A stretch of 64,000 nucleotides of DNA from Flavonifractor porci. GTDB taxonomy: Bacteria > Bacillota > Clostridia > Oscillospirales > Oscillospiraceae. The stretch covers positions 62,001 to 126,000 of the forward strand of contig NZ_JBBHLB010000001.1 in NCBI RefSeq assembly GCF_037572415.1, given 5' to 3'. Shown here one piece after another: positions 50,160-59,321 of the stretch (positions are counted from its first letter, which is position 1; each line of letters begins with the position of its first letter). Under the pieces are notes generated by a model, which saw only the letters and a list, made by a program, of their open reading frames with translations, did not search any database and was not told where the DNA came from. The position numbers and the translations under genes are program-made.

Positions 50160-51837
50160 GTGGCAGCCTCCTTTCTTCCGGGATATTTTCGCTTGCGGCA
50201 ATATCCCTTGCCAGCGCCGCGTCCACATTTCCAACATAGCGGTAGTAAACGCGGAGGTCACAAACCCGCTGGCCGCCCACTTTTTTGGTTTCTCCAACCT
50301 CAATGCGGTCTACCAGTTCAAAGAGAATGGATTCATCCAGCTCGGTAATCTCTGTGTACCGGCGGATAATAGCCAGCCAGCGGTTCGCATCCGTGCGGTT
50401 TTCCAGGTAGCTTTTGACCTTGCGTTCCAGTTCCGGGATTGCTTCGGACTTTTCTGCCCGTTCTGCTTCATATTTGTGCATCAGGGTTTGAAAAACGGTC
50501 TGCGGGATGGTTCCGGCGCATTTATCCTCATAGAGATTCTGCATCAGCCGTTCCAGCTCGGAAAGCCGCGCCGTGTATGTTTTCAGCTCCTGTTCACAGG
50601 AGGAAAGGCGGCTTTTGGCTTCCTTATCCTTTAAGCGGATAATCTGCTGGACCAGCTGTTCCGGGTCATATTCCGCAAAACGAGCCTTTTCCCGAATGTC
50701 CTCCAGCACCAGATGGGTCAGCACATTCTCATAGATGGTGTGGATAGTACAGGCACCTTTGCCGCTGCGGGAGTAGTTCCCACAGATAAAGGAGCTGTAC
50801 CGCCCCGGCGTCCCGTCTTTATAGGTGAATCGCTCCACCTGATTTCTCATTTTGAAACCGCAGTCCGCACAGTACACAAGGCCGGTGAAGATGCTCCTGT
50901 AACCGTCAGCGGAAGAAGATTTCCGCACCTTCTTTTTATCAATGCTGACTACGGTATCCCACAGCTGCTGTGAGATAATCGGTTCATGGGTTCCTTCCAC
51001 ACGAATCCATTCTTCCTCCGGCTTATTGATGAGTTTACGGGATTTATACGACAGCGTTCCGGTCTTTCCCTGAACCATGTTGCCGATATAAACCTCGCTG
51101 CGGACAATGTTTTTCACCGTCTGGTCTGCCCATTTGTGGTTGACCCGGCGCGGATCGCTCTGACCTTTGCGCTGGTAGTACAGCACACCGGGGGATGGGA
51201 TGCCTTCCTCGTTCAGCGTGACGGCGATGGCGTGAAACCCTGTTCCGGCTGCCCGCATCTCAAAGATACGGCGCACAATCGGGGCGGTGTCCTCGTCGAT
51301 CACCAGATGGTGCTTATCCGCCGGGTCCCGCTTATAGCCGTAGGCGGGATAGGTTCCCATGAATTTCCCGTTTTCCGCACAGGCTTTTTTGACTGCTTTG
51401 ACCTTCTTACTGGTGTCGCGGCTATAAAATTCGTTAAATAAGTTCAAAAAGCACATGACATCGGTGCTGCCATTGGTGCTTTCCGTGTCAATGCCGTTGT
51501 TCAGAGCGATAAACCGACAGCCCAGAGATGGGAATAAGTAATCCGTGTATTGCCCGAACTCAATGTAGTTACGGCCAAAACGGGACAGGTCCTTGACCAG
51601 AATCACATTGATCCGCTTGGCCTTGGCGTCCTCAATCAGCCGCTTGACCCCAGGACGGTCAAAATTCGTACCTGAATATCCATCGTCGATATAGGTATCA
51701 ATTTCATTCCAGCCCCGCTGCCGCACATAGTTCTGAAGCAGCAGTTTCTGGTTCTCGATGCTGACGGATTCGCCGTCGCGTTCATCGTCGTTACTCAAAC
51801 GGCAGTAGATGCCGACGTTGTATGTTTTTGTAGCCAT
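50143..51837 (-). CDS. Large serine recombinase (proximal of an overlapping pair)
   Basis: 564 residues. It has the catalytic motif GIYCRLSNDDERDGES, KDLSRFGRNYIEFG, the zinc ribbon (CADCGFKM) and a coiled coil, ending with a segment (IEVGETKKVGGQRVCDLRVY) similar to the end of its partner. The two enzymes are paralogues. A TnpW-like gene lies 138 bases upstream, and together they look like the mobility module of a TnpX/TnpW-type transposon. Confidence 0.9.
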   Translation of the reverse strand: MATKTYNVGIYCRLSNDDERDGESVSIENQKLLLQNYVRQRGWNEIDTYIDDGYSGTNFDRPGVKRLIEDAKAKRINVILVKDLSRFGRNYIEFGQYTDYLFPSLGCRFIALNNGIDTESTNGSTDVMCFLNLFNEFYSRDTSKKVKAVKKACAENGKFMGTYPAYGYKRDPADKHHLVIDEDTAPIVRRIFEMRAAGTGFHAIAVTLNEEGIPSPGVLYYQRKGQSDPRRVNHKWADQTVKNIVRSEVYIGNMVQGKTGTLSYKSRKLINKPEEEWIRVEGTHEPIISQQLWDTVVSIDKKKVRKSSSADGYRSIFTGLVYCADCGFKMRNQVERFTYKDGTPGRYSSFICGNYSRSGKGACTIHTIYENVLTHLVLEDIREKARFAEYDPEQLVQQIIRLKDKEAKSRLSSCEQELKTYTARLSELERLMQNLYEDKCAGTIPQTVFQTLMHKYEAERAEKSEAIPELERKVKSYLENRTDANRWLAIIRRYTEITELDESILFELVDRIEVGETKKVGGQRVCDLRVYYRYVGNVDAALARDIAASENIPEERRLPLEEAI

Positions 51838-51975
51838 CTTTATTTTCCCTCCCGATTATCCAGATTCCATACCTCGTGCGGCGTGATGGCTCCACAGGGA
51901 ATATCCCTGTATGAACATCGTAGCGGAGAATCCATCGCCGCGCAAGTATGCGGCAAAGCCGGGAGGATGGTGTGA

Positions 51976-52161
51976 CTATGTAGCCGTGTGTGCAGAGCAG
52001 CTGGCAGGTGTGGAAACCTCCGACATGGCGCGCCGGACAGCCAGCTGCTCCAAAGTCTTTCCCAGTTCCTTTTCACCCGAAAAAAAGCTGGTCACACGGT
52101 AAATGGTTTTCCCGATTTTCACCTCTTTGTAGGAGGTTATAGGGGTATTCCTCTGATCCAT
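51976..52161 (-). CDS. tnpW: TnpW-family transposon protein
   Basis: 61 residues from ATG 52161, with AGGTG upstream. The core (PITSYKEVKIGKTIYRVTSF, FSGEKELGKTLEQLAVRRA) matches the TnpW family found with TnpX-type recombinases in Clostridia. Its role is not well defined, perhaps regulation of excision. The C-terminal 12 residues are less conserved in look. Confidence 0.75.
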   Translation of the reverse strand: MDQRNTPITSYKEVKIGKTIYRVTSFFSGEKELGKTLEQLAVRRAMSEVSTPASCSAHTAT

Positions 52162-52183
52162 ATTGACGCACCTCCAGTCAAAA

Positions 52184-52218
52184 AACCTGTTTCTTCATAA
52201 GATATGAGGAAACAGGTT
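52184..52218 (-). terminator. Intrinsic terminator on the minus strand
   Basis: A 16-base stem with one mismatch (52184-52199 and 52203-52218), 3-base loop, followed on the minus strand by TTTTTT. It would stop transcription coming from the sigma factor gene before tnpW. Confidence 0.75.
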
Positions 52219-52686
52219 GTCTCAATTCATATAAAGACAAGCAGCCGCACCGATAAAGTTGAGGGGATATGCGAACCTGCTAATCGGTACGGCTGCTGTA
52301 TTGTAGTTTGGTTATTGCTCGCCACATTTGCCACGCACCCCTGACGATGGGGACATTCCGGTCTCCGCTGGCGCGGCTGTCATAACTCCGCAGCGTCGTT
52401 TTACTCGTGCGCCGCAGGGTTCCTCCCAAGTCTTTAGGAGGCCGTGAGGAAGTATCTTTAAGCCCCCATGCAGTCATCGCGCCGAATCTGCCACAATCCG
52501 TTTTATGAAATCGTAGATCGCTCCGAAGCAGTTCTTTCATCACCTCCCTGACTGCTCCATCTTCGCGGCGTTTCATATTCGCTCGTACATGGGTTATGTA
52601 CCGGAAATGCCGTCTATTCAGTTGTCAAGCTGCATGAGAGAGATAGACCCTCTCACTTACTTCCCCGTTGGGAGAGTGGTTTTGGT
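52219..52686. other. Gene-free stretch downstream of the sigma factor
   Basis: It contains a long hairpin (52240-52254 with 52283-52297, 14 of 15 pairs). A 98-codon minus-strand frame (52280-52576) overlaps that hairpin and has no ribosome binding site; I do not accept it as a gene. The rest shows no recognisable feature. Confidence 0.4.
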
Positions 52687-53142
52687 CTATGCTTTTCCCA
52701 TGTTTTCCAAAAAAATTTTTAATTTTTGGAGCAGCTTGACTTTGCGCTGATGCAGAGCTGTTTTGGAAATTCCAAGCTCCATGCTGACAATCCGTTCTGA
52801 CTTGTCCTCGAAATACAGTTTGTGGAGAATAATCCTCTCATCCTCTGACAAACATTCCAATAATCCCTCCAGCCAAACGGACGAGACCGCCTGTTCCTCC
52901 ACGGGTTGACCAGAAGTAGCAAACTGCTTGTCCTTTGCCAGCAGGCGCTCATAGGAATCCTCTCTGCTGGGCAGAAAAGTTGCGGTGTCTTTCTGGAACT
53001 TCTCCGTTTTCAGATCGTAGGAAAAGTATTCTTCTTTTCGCTCATAGTGCTGATACACACGGTAAACCTGTTCGCTTACCGGCACAGCCTGTCCATCTAT
53101 GTAAAGATAATAATTCGCCCTTTCTTCACGATTTTTACTCAT
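52687..53142 (-). CDS. Sigma-70 family factor of the second element (region-4 type)
   Basis: 151 residues; ATG 53142 is fixed by GGAGG 8 bases upstream. The C-terminal part is a region 4 helix-turn-helix (LYFEDKSERIVSMELGISKT, then ALHQRKVKLLQKL). It has the same plan as the protein at 32482 (N-terminal YxxYDLKTEK- or YIEVDLKTER-like segment, an SREDSYERL motif, then region 4), so both belong to one ICE sigma family. It may activate element genes. Confidence 0.82.
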   Translation of the reverse strand: MSKNREERANYYLYIDGQAVPVSEQVYRVYQHYERKEEYFSYDLKTEKFQKDTATFLPSREDSYERLLAKDKQFATSGQPVEEQAVSSVWLEGLLECLSEDERIILHKLYFEDKSERIVSMELGISKTALHQRKVKLLQKLKIFLENMGKA

Positions 53143-53359
53143 AGCCGTTACCTCCGAAAAAGTTTGAAAAGTAGATAGGTTTTCAAACTCTCGAAGGGCG
53201 GCGAACGGCAGCCGACAAAGCGGAATCGTTTCTGTCGAATCACCGAGCAAGATGGTTCAGCAGGTGGCGGTTTGTCGGACTTTTTGTGATACTCCCGTCG
53301 ATTTCTGCTTCTAAATGAAGAAAATGCGGGTTTCTTATCGAAAAAAAGCGTACAAAAAG

Positions 53360-53393
53360 AGGGCACAAGTGAACTTGCTATCACTTGCGCCCT
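53360..53393 (-). terminator. Intrinsic terminator of the surface-protein gene
   Basis: A 13-base stem with one mismatch (53360-53372 and 53381-53393), followed on the minus strand by CTTTTTG. It lies 216 bases after the surface-protein stop. Confidence 0.7.
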
Positions 53394-53608
53394 GATTGGA
53401 CTGGATATTTTATTTTGGAGGTCTCCACCTGTTAGCGGTGGAGAAAGGTCAAAAGGGGTATCTACCCATAAGCGGCCTCCCTTGCACCGCTATGGGAATG
53501 GAACAAAGCAGTAGAAGTTATATGTCCCGAAAACCGCTTGCGGCATCTATTGTTACTGTTTCAATATACTCCAATGCTGCTTCGTGTCCTTTCTGAATTT
53601 GTGGTCAG

Positions 53609-56600
53609 TTATCTTCTCGCGCCATCTGCGCCAACTTCGTAGCCGTCCACTTTGGTGCTGACCGCCATAGAGCCGTCCGCATAGAAGTAGTACCACTTGC
53701 CGTCGATCTGCTTCCAACCGCCGGAGAACATCTTGCCGTTATTGTCCAGCCAGTACCATTTCTGGTCGTCGGAGAGCCAACCTTTCACCGACTCTCCGTT
53801 TTTGTAGTAACTCCATTCGCCGCTGTCATTCTGCCTCCAGCCGTTTGCGGTCTGCGGGTCGATGATGACCTCCACAAACCGGTGTAGGACGGTGGCGGCT
53901 TCAGCGCGGGTGGCGTTGCCCTTCGGGTCAAACAGATTATTCGCCTTGCCGGAGAGAACGCCTGCCTGCTGCATCGTCTTGACCGCATTCTTTGCCCAGA
54001 AGGAAATCTGCGCGTTGTCGGCAAAGGTCACAGCCTCCAGCATTTTCGGGATAGAATAGCCCATCTTATCGGCGTAGTTCTTCATAATCACTGCCATCTG
54101 CTCACGGGTGATTTTGTTATCCGGGGCGAAAGTGGTAGCACCGGTGCCATTCACAATGCCCTTGCTTGCCGCCCAGTTGACATAGGGAGCGTAGTAGGCG
54201 TCGGTTTTCACATCAGTAAATTTCCCGTTTTTGTAATCTGCCGGATTGATTCCTGCCAGACGCCCAAGGGCAGTGACAAACATTCCCCGTGTCAGGGTGG
54301 TGTTCGGACTAAAGGTGGTTTTGCTTGTGCCGGAGAACAGCCCGCGGCTGACCGTAAACAGGATATGTTCCTTAGCCCAATGACCATTGATGTCGGTGAA
54401 GTTCGGAACTGGGTTCTTGTAGCCCACACCATAGATACTGAAATGTGCCGCTTCAAAGATTACGGCTTTCTGGTCTGCGTCATAGCTGGATTTGGTCAGC
54501 CATTCCACCTTTCCGGTCTTGTCCACATAGACTGCATACAGATTTCCGGTCTTCTCATTCTTCGCCGGAGCATAAGGGATGGCAACGCTGATGGTCTCTC
54601 CATTTAGATTGACAGCAGTTTTCTTGCCGTCCTTAACACACTCAAGTGTGATGTCATAGACCGGACGGCTTCCTATGGCTTTCTTGGCTTCCTGATAGGA
54701 AACAACCGTTTTTTTGATCTTCAAAATCAGTTCGCCGCTGGTCTGGCGGTTTAGCTCCTTGAGGGTATCCAGTGTGAAGTCAAAGTCTGCCATACGATCG
54801 GTGTCGATGGTGAACTGCTTGACATTGGAGGACACCAGCTTATCCAGCGTGTCCGCTTTCAGGGTAATCTGTACATCCTTCAGTTTGGCATCCATCTTTA
54901 CAGGAACCACCACAGCAATGCCGTTTGCGGTGGTTCCATTTTTCTTCGCGTCAGCGGTGGCCTTGTTGATCGCGTCCTGTACGGCGTTGCCGTCAATGCT
55001 GGTATTTCCGTTTTTATCCGGTGTTGCCGGCTTGGTCTGGCTGGTGGTCGGGATGTCCGGTTTGGTCTGATCCGGACGCTCTACAACCGTGGAGCTGCTG
55101 GAGCCGCCGCCGGAGGAAGAACCACCGCCGGTAGAGCCGCCGCCGGAGTAGGACACCACATAGGGCGTAATGCTTCCGGTCAGATTGTTGTAGTTGTCCC
55201 CGTCAGTGGGAGTATAAGTCCAGTTGTAGGCGGTGTTAGCTGTTACAACGGTGTCATCGGCAACGTCCCACGCGATGGAACCGTCGGCGGGGGTAATGCT
55301 GCCCACGGCCAGAGCTGCGTCCGCCAGGGTCTTGCCGGAGGAGGTGATGGCGGTGTAAGCGGGAGTGCCGGTGGGGGTGGCCTTGTTGATGGTCACCTTG
55401 ATGATATCCTCAACCGTTTCATAGGTGTTCGTGTCCGCGGGGGTGAACACCACGGTCACGCTGTCGCTGCTGTCCGCAACATTCACGGGAGCCGCGTTCT
55501 TGAAGCTCCAACTGCCTTCCACGCTGGCGGTGCCGGTAATGGCGCTGTCCGGAACAGCGGAGCCGGTATAGGCCACGGTGATGTCGTTGGCGCTGACCGT
55601 GGGAACATCCTTTTCCGTCAGTTCGATATTGACCTCGACGGTGGCGTTCTCATAGTTGTCGGAGGAGATGACCACCCGCAGGGTCGCGCGGCTGGGCATG
55701 CTGCTGGACAGGGTGTAGGTCACTTTTCCGGTGTTATCCACATCCCAGTCGGTTATAGAAACGACATCACCACAGGACATGGTTCCTTTGGTATAGGTCA
55801 GGGTGCCGGCGTCGGCAGGCATGCCCGCGCGGCCGATGTCTTTGCTCTGCTGGGTGTTCACGGTGTACTTCTGCTCGACAGAAATTTTGTTCAGCATCGG
55901 CGCGGCGGCCTTGCCGATGGTAAAGCTCTGCTGCGCTTCGCTGAAGGTGTAGTTTCCGGTCGTCTTTTCCGTGACCGTGATCTTGCCGGTGCCGGCATTG
56001 ATGTTGTCGGCGAGAACGGCGGTATAATCACTGTCGGTCAGAGCGGTGTCGCCGTCCTTCACCGTGAAGGCGGGCGTGATGGCGCTGCCGGTGAAGGTAT
56101 AGGTTCCGCTCACTGCAATGGTGGGCGTGATGGACTTTTTGGCGATGGTGAAGTCCTTGGTCACGCTGCCGGTGTAGTTGGAATTGTCCTTGGCCGTGAC
56201 CGTCAGGGTGTAGCTGTCGGCGTTGGTCTGCACATTGTTGGACACGTTGCAGGAGCTGGTGATATCCACTTCACCAAGCTTCACGGTAACCGTCTGGGTC
56301 TGACTGGAGCCGTTGTAGGTCAGCGATTCACCCAGCGTGACCGAAGCGTCCGCAATGGACCTGGGCGCGATGGTGACGCTGACCGAAGCCGGCACGCTGT
56401 CGGTGTGGTTGCTGTCGCCCACGACCTTGTAATAAACAGTATATGTTTTGGCATCCTTGCCGGTGGGAACACTGTCGCTCCAGTCTGCATTATTCAGACT
56501 GTACTGCATGGTGCCGTCCGCTGTAGTACCGGCGGTGACCAGCGCCTGCGCACTGCCGTTATAGACCAGAGTGTTTGCGGTGGGGGCGGTCAGCGTGGGA

Positions 56601-57940
56601 ACATCCTTTTCCCACCGGGCGGTCAGTCTGGTCACGCTGGTCACGCCGGCGGTGATCTGCGCGCCCGGCTCGTAGAGCTTGCCGTTGCTTCCAAGCCACA
56701 CGAAGTAACTGCCCGTATCTCCATCGGGGCGGGTCAAGCCATCGGATGCGGGGGCGGTAAATGTGCTGCCATTTTTCACGATGATTTGAATATCCTTGGA
56801 GCTATTACCCAGCTTGCCGCCGCCAAGGTCAAGGGTAACGACCTTCAGTCCGTCAGAGCCCAGTGTGTCAGGGTTCAGGACTTCAAGCACGGGGCGGAAA
56901 CCGAGGCCCGGGTAGGAGATCGTAGCATGGTGGTAGTCCCAGTAGCGGGCCGAATTGTACCCGCGAACCGCACGGAGCGACGCGTCGCCAGAATAAGTAT
57001 CCTGTCCCCACGAAAACATTTCATTCCAGTTTTGGATATATTCGTCGTCCTTGTTCAGCATCGTGTCCCATTCATTGCTTTGGGGCACGATGCGTTCGGA
57101 ATCGCCCGAACCCGTACGTTTACTTCCCACAGACGGTGCGCGCAGGGTATAGTCCACGCCGCCGGCGACATAGCCCTTGCCGAAAATCAACCCTTCGTTG
57201 TTCAGGTCATCCCAGCTTACCGTATGCGTTACATTGTAGTCCGCAATAAACAGGCTGTGGGCGTATTTGTTCTGCTGTGCATCCTCCTCGGTGGTTGCCG
57301 TCGCAGACGTGAGCTTGTAGGCTTCTATTGTTCCGGCATAAGTAAAGGGAACATAGTGCAGGGTGCTGTCCGGCAGATTGCCGTTTGCCGTTCCGGGAAT
57401 ATTCATCGCCGAAAGGTCAAAATAATATCTGCCGCCGGGGGTGAGGGAAAACTGCTCGTTAGGCGAATCATTAGCCAATAGCATTGGCGCAGCCAGCGCC
57501 CCCAATGCAGCGGCAGCTTCCGCATACCGGGTAAAATCCAGCTCATCTATTTCCTCGTCGGAGAGTTTCTCCTTCGCCTCGTCTATGGCGTCAAGCTGCG
57601 CCTTGACATCTTCGGCGTTATCTTCAGTGATTTCTTCTGCGTTCGGTAAAGCGTCGATCATGGCCTGTACGCTTGCCACCGTGACAGCCTTCGCATTGGA
57701 CGGGGTATTATCTCCCGCGCCGCATAGCTCGCAGACATATCCGCAGGGCGTCCCCTCGGCTGCGGGGGAATAGCCGCAATCCTCCGTATGTTCGGCGTGG
57801 TGTTCGCATAAACCGCCCGTTTCCGTAATGGTCTGCCCCCTGTCCTGTGTCGGCGTCTCGGCAAAGACCGTTGGGGTACAGAGGGAAAACAGCATTGCGC
57901 CGCTAAGCAGCAGGCTAAGTATTCTTCGTTTTCTTTTCAT
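53609..57940 (-). CDS. Large SLH-domain cell-surface protein with YDG/Ig-like repeats
   Basis: 1443 residues. A signal peptide (1-27) leads to a Cys/His-rich patch (CEHHAEHTEDCG, CGYVCELCG) and a C-type-lectin-like or unknown globular region (about 150-370). Several bacterial Ig/YDG-type repeats follow (about 400-960, marked by segments such as VYNGSAQALVTAGTTADGT), then a Gly/Ser linker and a beta domain. Three S-layer homology domains (about 1177-1355) and choline-binding-like GW repeats (about 1370-1432) form the C-terminus. SLH domains bind pyruvylated cell-wall polymers, so it is displayed on the surface, probably as an adhesin or matrix protein. The LytTR regulator upstream likely controls it. 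Confidence 0.88.
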   Translation of the reverse strand: MKRKRRILSLLLSGAMLFSLCTPTVFAETPTQDRGQTITETGGLCEHHAEHTEDCGYSPAAEGTPCGYVCELCGAGDNTPSNAKAVTVASVQAMIDALPNAEEITEDNAEDVKAQLDAIDEAKEKLSDEEIDELDFTRYAEAAAALGALAAPMLLANDSPNEQFSLTPGGRYYFDLSAMNIPGTANGNLPDSTLHYVPFTYAGTIEAYKLTSATATTEEDAQQNKYAHSLFIADYNVTHTVSWDDLNNEGLIFGKGYVAGGVDYTLRAPSVGSKRTGSGDSERIVPQSNEWDTMLNKDDEYIQNWNEMFSWGQDTYSGDASLRAVRGYNSARYWDYHHATISYPGLGFRPVLEVLNPDTLGSDGLKVVTLDLGGGKLGNSSKDIQIIVKNGSTFTAPASDGLTRPDGDTGSYFVWLGSNGKLYEPGAQITAGVTSVTRLTARWEKDVPTLTAPTANTLVYNGSAQALVTAGTTADGTMQYSLNNADWSDSVPTGKDAKTYTVYYKVVGDSNHTDSVPASVSVTIAPRSIADASVTLGESLTYNGSSQTQTVTVKLGEVDITSSCNVSNNVQTNADSYTLTVTAKDNSNYTGSVTKDFTIAKKSITPTIAVSGTYTFTGSAITPAFTVKDGDTALTDSDYTAVLADNINAGTGKITVTEKTTGNYTFSEAQQSFTIGKAAAPMLNKISVEQKYTVNTQQSKDIGRAGMPADAGTLTYTKGTMSCGDVVSITDWDVDNTGKVTYTLSSSMPSRATLRVVISSDNYENATVEVNIELTEKDVPTVSANDITVAYTGSAVPDSAITGTASVEGSWSFKNAAPVNVADSSDSVTVVFTPADTNTYETVEDIIKVTINKATPTGTPAYTAITSSGKTLADAALAVGSITPADGSIAWDVADDTVVTANTAYNWTYTPTDGDNYNNLTGSITPYVVSYSGGGSTGGGSSSGGGSSSSTVVERPDQTKPDIPTTSQTKPATPDKNGNTSIDGNAVQDAINKATADAKKNGTTANGIAVVVPVKMDAKLKDVQITLKADTLDKLVSSNVKQFTIDTDRMADFDFTLDTLKELNRQTSGELILKIKKTVVSYQEAKKAIGSRPVYDITLECVKDGKKTAVNLNGETISVAIPYAPAKNEKTGNLYAVYVDKTGKVEWLTKSSYDADQKAVIFEAAHFSIYGVGYKNPVPNFTDINGHWAKEHILFTVSRGLFSGTSKTTFSPNTTLTRGMFVTALGRLAGINPADYKNGKFTDVKTDAYYAPYVNWAASKGIVNGTGATTFAPDNKITREQMAVIMKNYADKMGYSIPKMLEAVTFADNAQISFWAKNAVKTMQQAGVLSGKANNLFDPKGNATRAEAATVLHRFVEVIIDPQTANGWRQNDSGEWSYYKNGESVKGWLSDDQKWYWLDNNGKMFSGGWKQIDGKWYYFYADGSMAVSTKVDGYEVGADGARR

Positions 57941-58026
57941 ATTCTCCTATCCTTTCTGTCAAAATTTTCTTGCCGGCATGGCAAGGCAAACTCTGTCTTT
58001 TCGGTTTGCAAAGGTTAAACAGAAAT

Positions 58027-58055
58027 ATTATAAGGGCTGCTCTCGCTCCTTTCAA
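58027..58055 (-). promoter_or_regulatory. Promoter of the surface-protein gene
   Basis: On the minus strand TTGAAA (58050-58055) and TATAAT (58027-58032) are spaced by exactly 17 bases, about 87 bases before the start codon. Confidence 0.75.
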
Positions 58056-58062
58056 TCGACTT

Positions 58063-58096
58063 GGCGTGAAGCGACGTTTAAGAGGCGTGAAACGAC
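58063..58096 (-). promoter_or_regulatory. Two direct repeats at 21-bp spacing, probable LytTR binding sites
   Basis: GGCGTGAAGCGAC (58063-58075) and GGCGTGAAACGAC (58084-58096) are near-identical direct repeats exactly 21 bp apart, 7 bases upstream of the -35 box. LytTR regulators (AgrA, VirR, AlgR) bind paired direct repeats two helical turns apart upstream of -35. The LytTR gene is next door. Confidence 0.7.
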
Positions 58097-58106
58097 AGCA
58101 AAAAAA

Positions 58107-58150
58107 CGCCGCCCATGTCTGTCCATGGAAATGGACACACGTGGACGGCG
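58107..58150 (-). terminator. Intrinsic terminator of the LytTR gene
   Basis: A 20-base stem with three mismatches (58107-58126 and 58131-58150) and GGAA loop, followed on the minus strand by TTTTTTT (58100-58106). Confidence 0.78.
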
Positions 58151-58167
58151 ATTCGGATATGGAGCGG

Positions 58168-58974
58168 CTACAGACTATCGGTCATCTCCTGTGACTTGTC
58201 GAAATAGCGCATCATTGCCTGACTACCTTGCCTGCTGATTTTGGTATATGCGATGTCTGAGAGGTCGAACAGGATGCACCCGCAGTGACCTTGGAAGGTG
58301 GGAAAACAGATCACCTTCAGCCACGCGCCGATCTCCGGACTGTAATCCATGACCTCCAGTCTTTCCCCATATAGAGCGGCGCGCTCGTATAGGCGCAGCC
58401 ATTTGGCATCCATATTGGAAAACAGGCTGCCGAAGGAGCTGCCGATGAGCGTTTTAAGCGGCAGTCCTTCCAGCTTTGCCAGAGCAGGGTTTCCATAGCG
58501 GAAGACCCAGTCCACCGCCCGGCGCTTCTCATCAAAGATCATTTCGATGTCCGTAAACGCAAAGGGCATAGCCTCGAAGCCGCAGTAATGGGCCTGGTAT
58601 TCCTCCTCAGTGGAGGGGGCTTCGTCTTGGGCAAAACTGCTGATGAGACGTTTTTGAGCCGCCTGGAACTGAGCGATGATCTGCTTTTTCTTTCGGAGTG
58701 TATAGATCAAGGATTCGCCGTTGTTGAGATCAATGTGGTCGGTGATGTCATGGATGGCTCTGGCGGACACCAAACAGCCCCGGTGGACTTTGAGGAAATT
58801 GTCCCCCAGTGCTTCTTCCAGATCACTGATCTTCATCCGCGTTTTGTATATCTTCCCGCCGGACACATGGATCTCGGCAGTTTTATCAATCATCAGGACA
58901 TATAGAATCGTGCTGGCATTCAGTACAAGCTGTGTTCTGTCTGACATGATCGTAATGTATTTCCCATCCCGCAC
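58168..58974 (-). CDS. LytTR transcription regulator with C-terminal PAS-like domain
   Basis: 268 residues from GTG 58974, 8 bases after GGAGG. Unusually the LytTR DNA-binding domain is N-terminal (about 1-95, with YVLMIDKTAEIHVSGGKIYK and FLKVHRGCLVSARAIHDI), and a PAS-like sensor domain is C-terminal (about 130-260, MPFAFTDIEMIFDEKRRAVD). There is no receiver domain, so it would sense a ligand directly. It is transcribed toward the surface-protein gene, ends in a terminator, and that gene has its own promoter with paired repeats. Confidence 0.85.
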   Translation of the reverse strand: MRDGKYITIMSDRTQLVLNASTILYVLMIDKTAEIHVSGGKIYKTRMKISDLEEALGDNFLKVHRGCLVSARAIHDITDHIDLNNGESLIYTLRKKKQIIAQFQAAQKRLISSFAQDEAPSTEEEYQAHYCGFEAMPFAFTDIEMIFDEKRRAVDWVFRYGNPALAKLEGLPLKTLIGSSFGSLFSNMDAKWLRLYERAALYGERLEVMDYSPEIGAWLKVICFPTFQGHCGCILFDLSDIAYTKISRQGSQAMMRYFDKSQEMTDSL

Positions 58975-59020
58975 GGTAAACACCTCCTTTTCACGCTGAA
59001 CAGAAAATATTGACAGAAAT

Positions 59021-59049
59021 ATTATCACACATTTTCTGTCGGATTTCAA
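59021..59049 (-). promoter_or_regulatory. Promoter of the LytTR gene
   Basis: On the minus strand TTGAAA (59044-59049), 17 bases, GATAAT (59021-59026). ACAGAAA-type direct repeats and an inverted ACAGAAAAT/ATTTTCTGT pair lie around the -10 and start region (about 59001-59039). Confidence 0.65.
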
Positions 59050-59274
59050 CTGCACCTCGTTGCCGGGCATAGGAATGCAAAAAATTTCGGTAACATAAGT
59101 TATCAGGAATTCACAATACTACGCGCACATGCGCGCAAACCTGCTAATAGGTGTCAAGCCCCAAAATGAAAAATCGGATATCTGAAAATGAGCATAACAA
59201 AACAGACCTGCAACAAAGTAAAAATTGCAGACCTGAGGGTTTTATGACTTTGAGGTTTCGTATTTACAGCAGAG
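59050..59274. other. Junction and 3' flank of the IS110 element
   Basis: No gene. The left edge of the IS110 element must lie here, downstream of its original stop at 59275, but IS110 elements lack conventional inverted repeats and the exact edge cannot be read. A short repeated CAGACCTG pair (about 59203 and 59228) is visible. Confidence 0.4.
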
Positions 59275-59321
59275 TCAAGCGATTTCTTGAGTGTTCAGAT
59301 ATTCTTTTACTCTTGCATAAT

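Noticed and set aside
52273..52288. AACCTGCTAAT motif also seen at 59137-59152, considered as element boundaries of the surface-protein region
   Set aside because: The match is only about 14 of 16 bases, one copy lies inside a hairpin, and no target duplication or recombinase logic connects them.
52280..52576. 98-codon minus-strand frame after the sigma factor
   Set aside because: It overlaps a strong hairpin, lacks a ribosome binding site and has an Arg/Ser-rich non-protein-like composition.
56405..57481. 358-codon plus-strand frame inside the surface-protein gene
   Set aside because: Antisense shadow of the SLH protein; no ribosome binding site or recognisable domain.
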